Positions 46,319 through 55,866 of a stretch of DNA of 64,000 nt are shown in pieces. Every line of letters begins with the position of its first letter. The stretch's first letter is position 1. A model generated the notes under the pieces. The model was given only the letters and a program-made list of their open reading frames with translations, made no database searches and was not told the origin of the DNA. The position numbers and the translations under genes were made by a program. The DNA is taken from NCBI RefSeq assembly GCF_029962485.1, contig NZ_CP073637.1, forward strand, positions 1,488,001 through 1,552,000, written 5' to 3'. The stretch is from Burkholderia cepacia. Lineage in GTDB: Bacteria > Pseudomonadota > Gammaproteobacteria > Burkholderiales > Burkholderiaceae.

Positions 46319-47344
46319 ATGGGCAACCTGAACCCGGTCGCGGATGCGCAGACCATGACACTCAAGTCGCGGCACACGAAGTGGCCGCCCGAGCTGAGCA
46401 TCTTCCTCGTGCTGGTCGGCATCAGCCTGTTCTTCGAGATCGTCGGCTGGATCGTCGTCGGCCAGAGCTTCCTGTTCAATGCCGAGCGGCTCGAGATCAT
46501 CGTGCTGCAGATGGCCGTGATCGGCATCATCGCGGTCGGCGTGAACCTCGTGATCATCACCAGCGGGATCGACCTGTCGTCGGGGTCGGTCGTCGCGGCC
46601 GCGGCCGTCGTATCGGCGAGTCTCGCGCAGGTGTCGGACTTCCCGCGCGCGGTGTTTCCGCACCTGACCGACCTGCCGATCATCTGGCCCGTGCTGGCCG
46701 GCGTGTGCGTCGGGCTGCTGGTCGGCCTGCTGAACGGCACGCTGATCGCGATGACGGGCATCCCGCCGTTCATCGCGACGCTCGGCACGATGGTCGCCGC
46801 GCGCGGCTTCGCGAAGTGGTTCACCAACGGGATGCCGGTGTCGATGCTGACCGACCCGTTCGCGGCCATCGGCGCGGGGGCGAATCCGGTGATCATCTTC
46901 CTCGTGATCGCCGCGATCTTCCACGTCGTGCTGCGCTACACCCGCTTCGGCAAGTACACCTATGCGATCGGTGCTAACCGCCACGCGGCTGTCGTGTCGG
47001 GCATCAACGTCACGCGCCACCTGATCTTCGTCTATGCGATCGCGGGGCTGCTGAGCGGGATTGCAGGCACCGTGACGGCCGCGCGTGCGATCTCCGGCCA
47101 GTCGGGCATGGGCGTGATGTACGAGCTCGATGCGATCGCGGCCGTCGTGATCGGCGGCACGTCGCTGTCGGGCGGCCTCGGCCGCGTGACGGGCACCGTG
47201 ATCGGCGTGCTGATCCTCGGCGTGATGACGTCGGGCTTCACGTTCATCCGCATCGACGCGTATTACCAGGAGATGGTGAAGGGCGCGATCATCGTCGCGG
47301 CCGTGATCGCCGACCAGTACCGCAACAAGAAGACGCGTCGCTGA
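46319..47344 (+). CDS. iatP: Inositol ABC transporter permease
   Basis: 341-residue RbsC/XylH-type permease with about ten helices. Family blocks: AVGVNLVIITSGIDLSSGSVVAAAAV, NGTLIAMTGIPPFIATLGTMVAARGFA and GGTSLSGGLGRVTGTVIGVLILGVMTSG. A polar N-terminal 25 residues precede the first helix. GGAGACAAAGAA precedes ATG 46319. Confidence 0.92.
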   Translation: MGNLNPVADAQTMTLKSRHTKWPPELSIFLVLVGISLFFEIVGWIVVGQSFLFNAERLEIIVLQMAVIGIIAVGVNLVIITSGIDLSSGSVVAAAAVVSASLAQVSDFPRAVFPHLTDLPIIWPVLAGVCVGLLVGLLNGTLIAMTGIPPFIATLGTMVAARGFAKWFTNGMPVSMLTDPFAAIGAGANPVIIFLVIAAIFHVVLRYTRFGKYTYAIGANRHAAVVSGINVTRHLIFVYAIAGLLSGIAGTVTAARAISGQSGMGVMYELDAIAAVVIGGTSLSGGLGRVTGTVIGVLILGVMTSGFTFIRIDAYYQEMVKGAIIVAAVIADQYRNKKTRR

Positions 47345-47387
47345 ACGCCCGCGTCGTGCCGGTAACCGCATTCGCGAAGGAAGCCTG

Positions 47388-48299
47388 ATGAAGATCGCGC
47401 TGGACCCTTACATGATTCGCCACCTGCCGCTGGACCGGTTGCCGCACGCGGTGGCTGAACTCGGTTACGACCAGATCGAGCTGTCGCCGCGCAGCGATTT
47501 TCTCGACTGGTGGGTGATGCCGCGCGCGACGCGCGAGCGCATGGCCGCGTTCCGGCAGGCGATGCGCGCGAGCGGCGTCGGTCTCGCGTCGCTGCAGCCG
47601 ATGTATCGCTGGGCGAGCCCGTTCGAGGACGAGCGTCAATGGGCCGTGCGTTGCTGGAAGAAGGCGATCGAGGTGGCGGTCGAGATGGAGTGCGCGCTGA
47701 TGGTGTCGGAGTTCGGGCGCGGCGCGTCGCCCGAGCGTTCGGTCGGCGAGCGGCCCGGCGCGAACCCGAAGGAGCTGTGCGAGGCTGCGTGGTTCCGGTC
47801 GATGGACGAGTTGCTGCCGATCCTCGAGCGCGAACGCATCGTGCTGTCGGTCGAGCCGCATCCGGAGGACTGGATCGAGCAGTTGCAACCGGCGATCGAC
47901 ATCGTCACGAATCTCGCTTCGCCGTCGCTGAAGCTGTCGTATATCGCGCCGCACACGTTCTACTACGGCGACGACATGGCCGCGATGATCGCGCAAGCCG
48001 CGCCGATCCTCGCGCACGTGCGCGTGGCCGACACCTTCGACCACCGCAAGAGCAGCCAGCTGCGCTACATCGTGAACCCGCCCGGCTCGACCCAGATCCG
48101 CGTGCACCAGCATCTCGACATCGGGCAGGGCGAGATCGACTGGGACATGTTTTTCCGTGCGCTCGGCGCGGCAGGCTTCGACGGCGTGATGTCGTCGTGC
48201 GTGTTCGCGTGGGAGGACCGCGCGGAAGCGTCGTCGCGCTACATGCGCGAGACGATCCAGCGCTACGTCGATCGTCATTTCGATCGCACCGCGCGCTGA
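47388..48299 (+). CDS. Sugar phosphate isomerase/epimerase (AP endonuclease 2 fold)
   Basis: 303-residue TIM barrel. MIRHLPLDRLPHAVAELGYDQIELSPR at the N-terminus, metal-ligand candidates in VSEFGRG, SVEPHPEDW, VRVADTFDH and HLDIGQGEIDWDMFF. Likely acts on inosose or a related cyclic/keto sugar, given the iol operon, but whether it equals IolI or IolH is not clear. 43 bases after the permease gene. Confidence 0.85.
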   Translation: MKIALDPYMIRHLPLDRLPHAVAELGYDQIELSPRSDFLDWWVMPRATRERMAAFRQAMRASGVGLASLQPMYRWASPFEDERQWAVRCWKKAIEVAVEMECALMVSEFGRGASPERSVGERPGANPKELCEAAWFRSMDELLPILERERIVLSVEPHPEDWIEQLQPAIDIVTNLASPSLKLSYIAPHTFYYGDDMAAMIAQAAPILAHVRVADTFDHRKSSQLRYIVNPPGSTQIRVHQHLDIGQGEIDWDMFFRALGAAGFDGVMSSCVFAWEDRAEASSRYMRETIQRYVDRHFDRTAR

Positions 48300-48358
48300 C
48301 CGATTGCTGACCGGCGCGGCACGGGCCGCGCCGTTGATGAACGACTGGAGACTCGTAG

Positions 48359-49372
48359 ATGACCTTGCAAATCGGCGTGATCGGCTGCGGCGCGATCGGC
48401 CAGGACCATATCCGCAGACTGACCCGTACGCTGTCCGGCGCACGCGTCGTGGCCGTCAACGACATCGATCCGCAGCAGGCGCGCGACGCGGTGACGAAGT
48501 ACGAACTCGATGCCGAGATCTACGCCGACGGCCACGAAGTGGTCGCGGCCGCCGACGTGCAGGCCGTGCTCGTCACGTCGTGGGGGCCGACGCACGAAGC
48601 GTTCGTGCTCGACGCGATCGCGCACGGCAAGCCCGTGTTCTGCGAGAAGCCGCTCGCGGTGACGGCCGACGGCTGCATGCGGATCGTCGAAGCGGAAGTC
48701 GCGCACGGCAAGCGGCTCGTGCAGGTCGGCTTCATGCGGCCGTACGACGAAGGCTATCGCGCGCTGAAGCGCGTGATCGACAGCGGCGAGATCGGCGCGC
48801 CGCTGATGCTGCATTGCGCGCACCGCAACCAGTCGGTCGGCGAGCGCTACACGACCGACATGGCGATCACCGATACGCTGATCCATGAACTCGACGTGCT
48901 GCGCTGGCTGCTCGGCGAGGACTACACGAGCACGCAGGTCGTCTATCCGAAGAAGACGCGCCATGCGTCCACGCATCTCGCCGATCCGCAGATCGTGCTG
49001 CTGGAAACCGCGAGCGGCGTGCGCATCGATGTCGAGATCTTCGTGAACTGCCAGTACGGCTATGACATCCAGTGCGAGGTCGTCGGCGAGCAGGGCATCG
49101 CGACGCTGCCCGATCCGCCGGCCGTCGGGCTCAAGCATGCGGCGCGACAGTCGGTCGAGATCATGACCGACTGGAAGGAGCGTTTCATCGCGTCGTACGA
49201 CGTCGAGCTGCAGGCGTTCATCGACGGCGTGCGGCAGGGCGCGCTGACCGGGCCGTCCGCATGGGACGGCTACGCGGCGGCGGTCGCGGCCGACGCCTGC
49301 GTGAAGGCGCAGAAGAGCGGCGCGGTCGAGCCGATCGCGATGGCCGACCGTCCCGCGTTCTATCGCGGCTGA
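48359..49372 (+). CDS. iolG: Inositol 2-dehydrogenase
   Basis: 337-residue Gfo/Idh/MocA enzyme oxidising myo-inositol to scyllo-inosose with NAD. Rossmann motif [22 protein letters not shown] (catalytic Lys), [12 protein letters not shown] and [16 protein letters not shown] (catalytic Asp/His) match IolG closely. ATG at 48359 follows GGAGAC. Confidence 0.92.
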   Translation: MTLQIGVIGCGAIGQDHIRRLTRTLSGARVVAVNDIDPQQARDAVTKYELDAEIYADGHEVVAAADVQAVLVTSWGPTHEAFVLDAIAHGKPVFCEKPLAVTADGCMRIVEAEVAHGKRLVQVGFMRPYDEGYRALKRVIDSGEIGAPLMLHCAHRNQSVGERYTTDMAITDTLIHELDVLRWLLGEDYTSTQVVYPKKTRHASTHLADPQIVLLETASGVRIDVEIFVNCQYGYDIQCEVVGEQGIATLPDPPAVGLKHAARQSVEIMTDWKERFIASYDVELQAFIDGVRQGALTGPSAWDGYAAAVAADACVKAQKSGAVEPIAMADRPAFYRG

Positions 49373-49407
49373 TCCAAGGCCATGCGCCGCTTGCCGGATT
49401 GACCGAC

Positions 49408-50334
49408 ATGACGATGAAAATTGGTTGCGCCCCGTGCTGCTGGGGCGTCGACGACGTGAACAACCCGCACCTGCCGCCGTGGCGGCACGTGCTTGCCGAG
49501 GCCGCGCAGGCCGGCTACTCGGGCATCGAGCTCGGGCCGTACGGCTACATCCCGCTCGAACTCGACGTGGTGAGCGCGGAGCTCGAGCGGCAGCGCCTGA
49601 GCATCACCGCCGGCACGATCTTCGACAACCTCGTGTCGCCGGAGAACCTGCCGAACCTGCTGCGCCAGACGCGCGACATCTGCGCGCTGATCACACGGCT
49701 GCCGAAACTGCCGACGCAGGCCGGCCAGCGCTACGCGGCGCCGTACCTGGTCGTGATGGACTGGGGGCACGAGGAACGCGACTACGCGGCCGGCCATGCC
49801 GATCGCGCGCCGCGGCTGTCCGATGAAAGCTGGGCCCGGATGGTCGAGCACGTCCGGCAGATCGCGACGATCGCACGCGACGAATTCGGCGTGCGCGCGG
49901 TGATCCATCCGCATGCGGGCGGCTACGTCGAGTTCGCGGACGAGATCGACCGGATCGTTGCCGATATTCCGGCCGACACGGCCGGCCTCTGTCTCGACAC
50001 CGGCCACCTGCATTACTCGGGCATGGACCCGGAAACCTGGCTGCGCCGCCATGCATCGCGTCTCGACTACGTGCACTTCAAGGATATCGACGCGGCCGTG
50101 TACGACGCGGTGATGGGCGAGCACATCGCGTTCTTCGCCGCCTGCGCGCGCGGCGTGATGTGCCCGATCGGCACCGGCGTGCTCGACTACCGGTCGATCC
50201 GCCGCGCGCTCGACGACATCGGCTACGCCGGGTACATCACGATCGAACAGGAGCGCGACCCGCGCAATGCCGGCACGAGCCTGCGCGACGTCGCAGCCAG
50301 CCGCGCGTTTCTCGCGTCGGCCGGCTTTGCATGA
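49408..50334 (+). CDS. Sugar phosphate isomerase/epimerase (inosose isomerase-like)
   Basis: 308-residue AP endonuclease 2-type TIM barrel, MKIGCAPCCWGVDDVNNP then GYSGIELGPYGYIP. Metal-site candidates: VIHPHAGGYVE, CLDTGHLHYSG, YVHFKDID, TIEQERDP. More similar to IolE/IolI than to the 47388 protein. May interconvert inosose isomers from D-chiro- or scyllo-inositol (inference). Confidence 0.85.
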   Translation: MTMKIGCAPCCWGVDDVNNPHLPPWRHVLAEAAQAGYSGIELGPYGYIPLELDVVSAELERQRLSITAGTIFDNLVSPENLPNLLRQTRDICALITRLPKLPTQAGQRYAAPYLVVMDWGHEERDYAAGHADRAPRLSDESWARMVEHVRQIATIARDEFGVRAVIHPHAGGYVEFADEIDRIVADIPADTAGLCLDTGHLHYSGMDPETWLRRHASRLDYVHFKDIDAAVYDAVMGEHIAFFAACARGVMCPIGTGVLDYRSIRRALDDIGYAGYITIEQERDPRNAGTSLRDVAASRAFLASAGFA

Positions 50335-50365
50335 CCTCTGAACCCGCACCAGGAACACCACCATC

Positions 50366-51538
50366 ATGATTGACGGACAGATTCTGCTTGGACATTCAAT
50401 TCGCTGGGGCATGGTCGGCGGCGGGCTCGGCAGCCAGATCGGCTACAGCCATCGGTCGGCCGCGATGCGCGACGGCAGCTTCCAGCTCGTCGCCGGCGCA
50501 TTCGACATCGATCCCGAACGCGGCCGCCAGTTCGGCGTGAAGCTCGGCGTCGCGGCCGAGCGCTGCTATCCCGACTACGCGACGATGTTCGACGCCGAGG
50601 CGCGCCGCCCGGACGGGATCCGCGCGGTGTCGATCGCGACGCCGAACAACACGCACTTCGAGATCTGCCGCGCCGCGCTGAGCGCGGGGCTGCACGTGGT
50701 CTGCGAGAAGCCGCTGTGCTTCACGACCGAGGAGGCCGAGGCGCTGCAGCGCCTGTCGGTCGAGAAGAACCGGATCGTCGGCGTCGCGTATGGCTATTCC
50801 GGACACCAGATGATCGAGCAGGCGCGCGAGATGATCGCGCGCGGCGATCTCGGCGAGATCCGCATCGTGCAGATGCAGTTCGCGCACGGCTTCCACAGCG
50901 AGGGCGTCGAGGCCGCGAGCGCGGCCGCGCGCTGGCGCGTCGACCCGAAATTCGCGGGCCCGAGCTACGTGCTCGGCGACATCGGCACGCATCCGCTGTA
51001 CATCTCCGAGGTGATGGTGCCGGAGCTGAAGATCAAGCGGCTGATGTGTTCGCGGCAGAGCTTCGTGAAGAGCCGCGCACCGCTCGAGGACAATGCGTTC
51101 ACGATCATGGAATACGACACCGGTGCGGTCGGCTATGTGTGGTCGAGCGCGGTGAACGCCGGTTCGATGCACAGCCAGAAGGTGCGCGTGATCGGCTCGA
51201 AGGCGAGCATCGAATGGTGGGACGAGCATCCGAACCAGTTGCGCTACGAAGTGCAGGGGCAGCCCGCGCAGGTGCTCGATCGCGGGATGGGCTACCTGCA
51301 TCCGCAGGCGCTGCGCGAGGACCGCATCGGCGCCGGTCATCCGGAAGGGTTGTTCGAGGCCTGGTCGAATCTCTATGCGCGCTTCGCGCTCGCGATGGAT
51401 GCGGCCGATCGCGGCGATGCCGACGCGTTGAAGCAGATCCGTTATCCGGACGTTCACGCGGGCGTGGAGGGCGTGCGATGGGTGGAGAACTGCGTGCGCT
51501 CCGCCGACGCGGGCAGCGTCTGGGTCGACTATCGCTGA
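50366..51538 (+). CDS. Gfo/Idh/MocA family oxidoreductase
   Basis: 390-residue NAD(P)-dependent dehydrogenase. WGMVGGGLGSQIGYSHR is the cofactor-binding loop, CEKPLCF carries the catalytic Lys, and GDIGTHPLYISEVM the Asp/His. Longer than IolG and of the subgroup that includes scyllo-inositol dehydrogenases; probably a second inositol-isomer dehydrogenase. Last gene before the regulator. Confidence 0.88.
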   Translation: MIDGQILLGHSIRWGMVGGGLGSQIGYSHRSAAMRDGSFQLVAGAFDIDPERGRQFGVKLGVAAERCYPDYATMFDAEARRPDGIRAVSIATPNNTHFEICRAALSAGLHVVCEKPLCFTTEEAEALQRLSVEKNRIVGVAYGYSGHQMIEQAREMIARGDLGEIRIVQMQFAHGFHSEGVEAASAAARWRVDPKFAGPSYVLGDIGTHPLYISEVMVPELKIKRLMCSRQSFVKSRAPLEDNAFTIMEYDTGAVGYVWSSAVNAGSMHSQKVRVIGSKASIEWWDEHPNQLRYEVQGQPAQVLDRGMGYLHPQALREDRIGAGHPEGLFEAWSNLYARFALAMDAADRGDADALKQIRYPDVHAGVEGVRWVENCVRSADAGSVWVDYR

Positions 51539-51631
51539 GCAGGGCAGGCCGGCTGCGCGGGGAACGTCATGTTGCGCACCGACAGTCGGCCTCGGTACAC
51601 GCCCTAATCTTTACGACGCCGCGAGAGCGTT

Positions 51632-51645
51632 GGACAATCGCTTCC
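51632..51645. promoter_or_regulatory. Possible IolR operator upstream of its own gene
   Basis: GGAC-AATCGC-TTCC differs at one base from GGAA-N6-TTCC and lies ~175 bases before the RpiR-family gene. The spacer 51539-51819 otherwise holds no gene. Confidence 0.3.
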
Positions 51646-51819
51646 AGTCTTGCCGTGGAGCGAGTGCAAGTGATGATCGAGCGCGTGGGAGCGAGCGTGC
51701 GGCGCGAGCCGTGCCGCAAACGTGATTAAATTCGCCCTTCATGCATGTACCCAGGTGAGCTCCGGGCCGCGTCCGCCAGCATCGCGCGCGCGTCGGGGCC
51801 GTCAACTTCGCGCTATCCG

Positions 51820-52704
51820 ATGAGTTCATCCGAGAAACCTCCCGCCACCGTCGAGCAGTTCCTGCAGAATCTGACGCAGGAATACGACGGCCTCAGCAAT
51901 CGCCTGAAGGTGATTGCGCGCCACGTGGAAACGCATCGGGACCAGCTTGGCCTGGAAGGCATCCAGTCGCTCGCGGAGGCATGCGGCGTCCAGCCGTCGG
52001 CCGTCGTGCGCTTTGCGAAGCACTTCGGCTTCTCCGGTTTCTCCGAGATGCAGCGGCTGTTCCGCGAAGGGCTCGCGCAGCAGATCGCGCCGGGGCGTGC
52101 ATACAATTTGCGGCTGCGCGACGTGATCGAAGCGGGTTCGTCGAGCCTGCAGCCCGAACAGATCGCCGACGAGTTCATCAAGGGCAGCATTGCCGGCATG
52201 CAGCAGCTGCGGCAGACGCTCGATTCGCAGGCGCTCGCGCAGGCCGTCGACCTGCTCGCCGACACGCAGGCGATCTGGATCGCCGGCTCGCGGCGCGCGT
52301 TTCCGATCGCCGTGTATCTCGACTATGCGCTGCAGCACACCGACAAGCGCATCGGGCTGTTCAGCGCGCTCGGCAGCATGCATCTCGGGCAGATCCGCTC
52401 GGTGCGCGAGGGCGACGTGATGATCGTGATCTCGTTCATGCCGTATGCGGAGGAAACCGTGCAGGTCGCGCAGCAGGCCGTGCAGCGCGGCGCGCGCGTG
52501 ATCGCGATCACCGACAGCCGGATGAGCCCGCTCGCGCGGGAGGCCGAGGTGACGCTGATGGTGCAGGACAGCGAGACATTCGGCTTTCGCGCGCTGACGG
52601 CCACGATGGGCCTTGCGCAGAGCCTGTTCGTCGCGCTCGCGTACCGGCTCGAGCTGTCGTACCTGCCGACCGCCGACGGCGCGCACGGCTCGAAAGCCGG
52701 TTGA
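51820..52704 (+). CDS. iolR: RpiR/MurR family transcriptional regulator, probable inositol regulator
   Basis: 294 residues: N-terminal RpiR helix-turn-helix (~12-90, IQSLAEACGVQPSAVVRFAKHFGFSGFSEMQ) and C-terminal SIS domain (~130-270, AIWIAGSRRAFPIAVYLDYAL, GDVMIVISFMPYAEET) that senses a sugar phosphate. MSSSEK at 51820 fits the family N-terminus; an upstream ATG at 51745 adds 25 atypical residues. At the end of the inositol transport/catabolism operon, it likely represses iol genes until a phosphorylated intermediate appears. Confidence 0.88.
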   Translation: MSSSEKPPATVEQFLQNLTQEYDGLSNRLKVIARHVETHRDQLGLEGIQSLAEACGVQPSAVVRFAKHFGFSGFSEMQRLFREGLAQQIAPGRAYNLRLRDVIEAGSSSLQPEQIADEFIKGSIAGMQQLRQTLDSQALAQAVDLLADTQAIWIAGSRRAFPIAVYLDYALQHTDKRIGLFSALGSMHLGQIRSVREGDVMIVISFMPYAEETVQVAQQAVQRGARVIAITDSRMSPLAREAEVTLMVQDSETFGFRALTATMGLAQSLFVALAYRLELSYLPTADGAHGSKAG

Positions 52705-52712
52705 CCTTGACT

Positions 52713-52757
52713 GCCGGCGAGCCGCCCGCGACCTCGATCGGCGGGCGGCACGCCGGC
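52713..52757. terminator. Two-tier hairpin between convergent iolR and mmsA
   Basis: Outer arms GCCGGC (52713, 52752) and inner arms GCCGCCCGC (52721-52729) / GCGGGCGGC (52741-52749), separated by two-base bulges, with an 11-base loop. No T-tract; likely a bidirectional end signal. Confidence 0.5.
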
Positions 52758-52761
52758 TGGC

Positions 52762-54282
52762 TTACTTCGCGGTCGGCATCGCGAATTCGGCACCCTTGCC
52801 GATGCTCGACGACCAGCGCTGCATCACCGACTTCTGGCGCGTGTAGAAGCGCACGCCTTCCTCGCCGTACGCGTGCATGTCGCCGAACAGGCTCTTCTTC
52901 CAGCCGCCGAAGCCGTGCCATGCCATCGGCACCGGGATCGGCACGTTGATGCCGACCATGCCGACCTGGATGCGCCGCGCGAATTCGCGCGCGATGCCGC
53001 CGTCGCTCGTGAAACACGACACGCCGTTGCCGAACTCGTGTGCGTTGATCAGGTCGACCGCTTCGCCGAAATCCTTCACGCGCACGCAGCCGAGCACGGG
53101 CCCGAAGATTTCTTCCTGGTAGATCCGCATGTCGGGCGTCACGTGATCGAACAGCGTGCCGCCGGTGAAGAAGCCTGCTTCGCGGCCCGGCACGCGCAGC
53201 CCGCGGCCGTCGACCACCAGTTTCGCGCCTTCGTTCACGCCTTGCTCGATGTAGCCTTCGATGCGCTTGAGCGCTTCGCCGGTGACGATCGGGCCCATCT
53301 CGACTTCCGGCGACATACCGTCGCCGATCACCAGCGTGCGTGCGCGCTCGGCCACCAGCGGCACGATCTGGTCCGCGACGTCGCCGACCAGCACCGCGAC
53401 GCTGATCGCCATGCAGCGTTCGCCGGCCGAGCCGTACGCGGCGCCGATCAGCGCGTCGACGGCCTGCTCGATGTTCGCATCGGGCATCACGACCAGATGG
53501 TTCTTCGCGCCGCCGAGTGCCTGCACGCGCTTGCCGGACTGCACGGCGCGCTGCTGCACGTAGGCCGCGATCGGCGTCGAGCCGACGAAGCTGACGGCCT
53601 GCACGTCGGGGTGGTCGAGCAGCGCGTCGACCGCGCCCTTGTCGCCCTGCACGACGTTGAACACGCCGGCCGGCAGCCCGGCCTGCGTGAGCAGGTCGGC
53701 GATGAACAGCGCGGCCGACGGGTCGCGCTCGCTCGGCTTCAGCACGAACGTGTTGCCCGTCGCGATCGCGACCGGGAACATCCAGCACGGCACCATGCAC
53801 GGGAAGTTGAACGGCGTGATGCCCACGACGACGCCGAGCGGCTGGCGCATCGTCCAGTTGTCGATGCCGGTGCTGACCTGGTCGGTGAAATCGCCCTTCA
53901 GGAGCTGCGGCACGCCGCATGCGAATTCGATGATGTCGATGCCGCGCGCGACTTCGCCCTGTGCGTCGGAGAACACCTTGCCGTGCTCGGCCGTGATGAT
54001 CGCCGCGAGCGTGTCACGGTGTTCGTTCATCAACTGCAGGAAGCGGTGCAGCACGCGCGCGCGGCGGATCGGCGGCGTCGCGGCCCAGGCCGGGAGTGCG
54101 GCGTGGGCGGAGGCGACGGCCTGCTGCACTTCGCTGTCGTCGGCGAGTGCGACGCGGCGCACCGCGCGGCCGAGCGCCGGATTGAGGACGTCCTGGAAGC
54201 GGCCGCTGCGGCCGGCAACGGGCGCGCCGTCGACATAGTGGCCGACGTCGGCGTCGGACGTATAAGCGGGAACCGGATTCAT
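52762..54282 (-). CDS. mmsA: CoA-acylating methylmalonate/malonate-semialdehyde dehydrogenase
   Basis: 506-residue aldehyde dehydrogenase (MmsA/IolA) that turns malonic semialdehyde into acetyl-CoA at the end of inositol catabolism and serves valine breakdown. [27 protein letters not shown] (cofactor), [15 protein letters not shown] and catalytic Cys in [13 protein letters not shown] define the family. Divergent from a LysR gene, separately transcribed from iolCDEB. Confidence 0.93.
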   Translation of the reverse strand: MNPVPAYTSDADVGHYVDGAPVAGRSGRFQDVLNPALGRAVRRVALADDSEVQQAVASAHAALPAWAATPPIRRARVLHRFLQLMNEHRDTLAAIITAEHGKVFSDAQGEVARGIDIIEFACGVPQLLKGDFTDQVSTGIDNWTMRQPLGVVVGITPFNFPCMVPCWMFPVAIATGNTFVLKPSERDPSAALFIADLLTQAGLPAGVFNVVQGDKGAVDALLDHPDVQAVSFVGSTPIAAYVQQRAVQSGKRVQALGGAKNHLVVMPDANIEQAVDALIGAAYGSAGERCMAISVAVLVGDVADQIVPLVAERARTLVIGDGMSPEVEMGPIVTGEALKRIEGYIEQGVNEGAKLVVDGRGLRVPGREAGFFTGGTLFDHVTPDMRIYQEEIFGPVLGCVRVKDFGEAVDLINAHEFGNGVSCFTSDGGIAREFARRIQVGMVGINVPIPVPMAWHGFGGWKKSLFGDMHAYGEEGVRFYTRQKSVMQRWSSSIGKGAEFAMPTAK

Positions 54283-54360
54283 CGTGTCTCCTGGGGATGA
54301 GGTGAGGGTGGACCGGGACTAGTCTATGCACACCGGCAAATCGCGAGAAGACCGCGAAAC

Positions 54361-54389
54361 TTGATTCACTGTTCAGAATTCTGAATAAT
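54361..54389 (+). promoter_or_regulatory. Strong promoter with embedded palindrome before a LysR gene
   Basis: TTGATT (54361-54366), 17-base spacer, AATAAT (54384-54389). A 14-bp perfect palindrome TTCAGAATTCTGAA (54372-54385) occupies the spacer and overlaps the -10, an apt autorepression site that could also reach the divergent mmsA promoter. The start codon at 54396 is only six bases past the -10. Confidence 0.6.
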
Positions 54390-54395
54390 CAGCGG

Positions 54396-55331
54396 ATGAA
54401 TCAGCAAAATGTCCAGGCGCTCTGGCCGCATATCCATTCGCTGACGGTGCTGGCCGCGGCGGGCAGTTTCACGGCTGCCGCGCAGCGGCTCGGCATCAGC
54501 AAGGCCGCGATGAGCCAGCGCATCGCCGATCTCGAAAAGGCGGCCGGCGTGCCGCTCGTGCGCCGCACGACGCGCAGCGTGCGGCTCACCGATGCGGGCC
54601 AGACGCTCGTCGACAGCACGCGCGACGCGTTCGAGTCGATCGGGCAGCACTTCGCGCGCGTGAAGGATCTGGCCGGCGAGCCGCGCGGCCTGCTGCGCCT
54701 GACGGTGCCGGTCGCGCTCGGCCGCCAGCAGGTCGTGCCGCACCTGCCCGATTTCCTGCGGCAGCATCCGGGCGTGCAGATCGAGCTGGACCTGTCCGAC
54801 CGGCTGCATTCGCTGACGCAGGAGGGGTTCGACCTCGCGATTCGTCATACGACCACCGCACCGCAGACCCACGTCGCATGGAAGCTGTGCGACACGCGCT
54901 CGCTGCTGGTCGCGAGCCGCGACTACCTCGATGCACGTGGCGCGCCGCGTCACCCGAACGAACTCGTCGATCACAGCTGCCTGTGCTACCTGCGCGACAA
55001 CGAGCCGGCCGCCTGGAGCTTCGAGCCGCACGGCCGGCGGCGCGAGCGCGTGAGCGTGCCCGTGCGCGGGAGTTTCGCGGCGAACAACAGCGAGGCGATG
55101 CGCGAGGCCGCGCTCGGCGGGCTCGGCATCGCGCTGCTGCCGGATTTCAGCGCGCGGCGCGATCTCGACGCCGGCCGGCTCGTTGCGTTGCTCGACGGCT
55201 GGCGGCCGTCGGGCGCGTTCGGCGATCACATTTTCGCGATCCGCCCGTACAGCCCGGTCGTGCCGAGCGCGGTGCGCGCGCTCGTGCGGCACCTGCGCGA
55301 GCGGCTCGCGGGCGGCTTCTCCGGCGCGTGA
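54396..55331 (+). CDS. LysR family transcriptional regulator
   Basis: 311 residues. HTH SLTVLAAAGSFTAAAQRLGISKAAMSQRIADLEKAAGV (~15-55), substrate-binding domain with LRLTVPVALGRQQVVPHL and EMALGGLGIALLPDF-type segment (AALGGLGIALLP), the DmlR/AaeR-like subgroup. Divergent from mmsA; may regulate it. The promoter geometry implies a leaderless or almost leaderless mRNA. Confidence 0.9.
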   Translation: MNQQNVQALWPHIHSLTVLAAAGSFTAAAQRLGISKAAMSQRIADLEKAAGVPLVRRTTRSVRLTDAGQTLVDSTRDAFESIGQHFARVKDLAGEPRGLLRLTVPVALGRQQVVPHLPDFLRQHPGVQIELDLSDRLHSLTQEGFDLAIRHTTTAPQTHVAWKLCDTRSLLVASRDYLDARGAPRHPNELVDHSCLCYLRDNEPAAWSFEPHGRRRERVSVPVRGSFAANNSEAMREAALGGLGIALLPDFSARRDLDAGRLVALLDGWRPSGAFGDHIFAIRPYSPVVPSAVRALVRHLRERLAGGFSGA

Positions 55332-55390
55332 GCCCGGCACCCGCGCACGCCGCGCCACGGGCTGCCCGGGCAGGCACGGCGGCGCTGCGG

Positions 55391-55396
55391 TAAAAT
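55391..55396 (+). promoter_or_regulatory. Putative -10 element of tusA
   Basis: TAAAAT followed by CGCGG, 52 bases before the tusA start. No convincing -35 upstream. Confidence 0.35.
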
Positions 55397-55448
55397 CGCG
55401 GCTTCCTCCCGCGCCGCATGTGGCGCGTCATTCGAAGGTCGAAAGCCG

Positions 55449-55676
55449 ATGCAGATTCACAAGGAAGTGGATGCGCGCGGGCTCAATTGCCCGTTGCCGA
55501 TCCTGCGCGCCAAGAAAGCGCTCGCCGATATGGAAAGCGGGCAGATCCTCAAGGTGCTTGCGACCGACCCGGGCTCGCAGCGCGATTTCGCCGCGTTCGC
55601 GAAGCAGACGGGTAACGAGATCGTCGAATCGACGACGCAGGACAAGACCTTCGTGTTTCTGATGCGCCGCCGCTGA
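55449..55676 (+). CDS. tusA: Sulfur carrier protein TusA family
   Basis: 75-residue cytosolic sulfurtransferase carrier. The N-terminus VDARGLNCPLPILRAKKAL contains the CPxP motif whose Cys accepts persulfide sulfur in tRNA 2-thiouridine synthesis or general sulfur relay; the C-terminus ends in the typical FVFLMRRR strand. Monocistronic; no tusBCD genes nearby. Confidence 0.9.
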   Translation: MQIHKEVDARGLNCPLPILRAKKALADMESGQILKVLATDPGSQRDFAAFAKQTGNEIVESTTQDKTFVFLMRRR

Positions 55677-55866
55677 CGGCCCGTATCGTCTGCCGCGCCG
55701 CGCGCCGGACGGGCCTCTCTGACAATTCTTAAACCTCACTGCGTGACGGGCTGCGTATACTGACCCGGCCGGTCGTCCGCTCCCAGCGGACGCGCCGGCC
55801 ACGGTACGTCGCAAGGCGGGCACGGGGGCCATGCCTGACGCTACCGTCGTACAACGGGGAGAGGAC

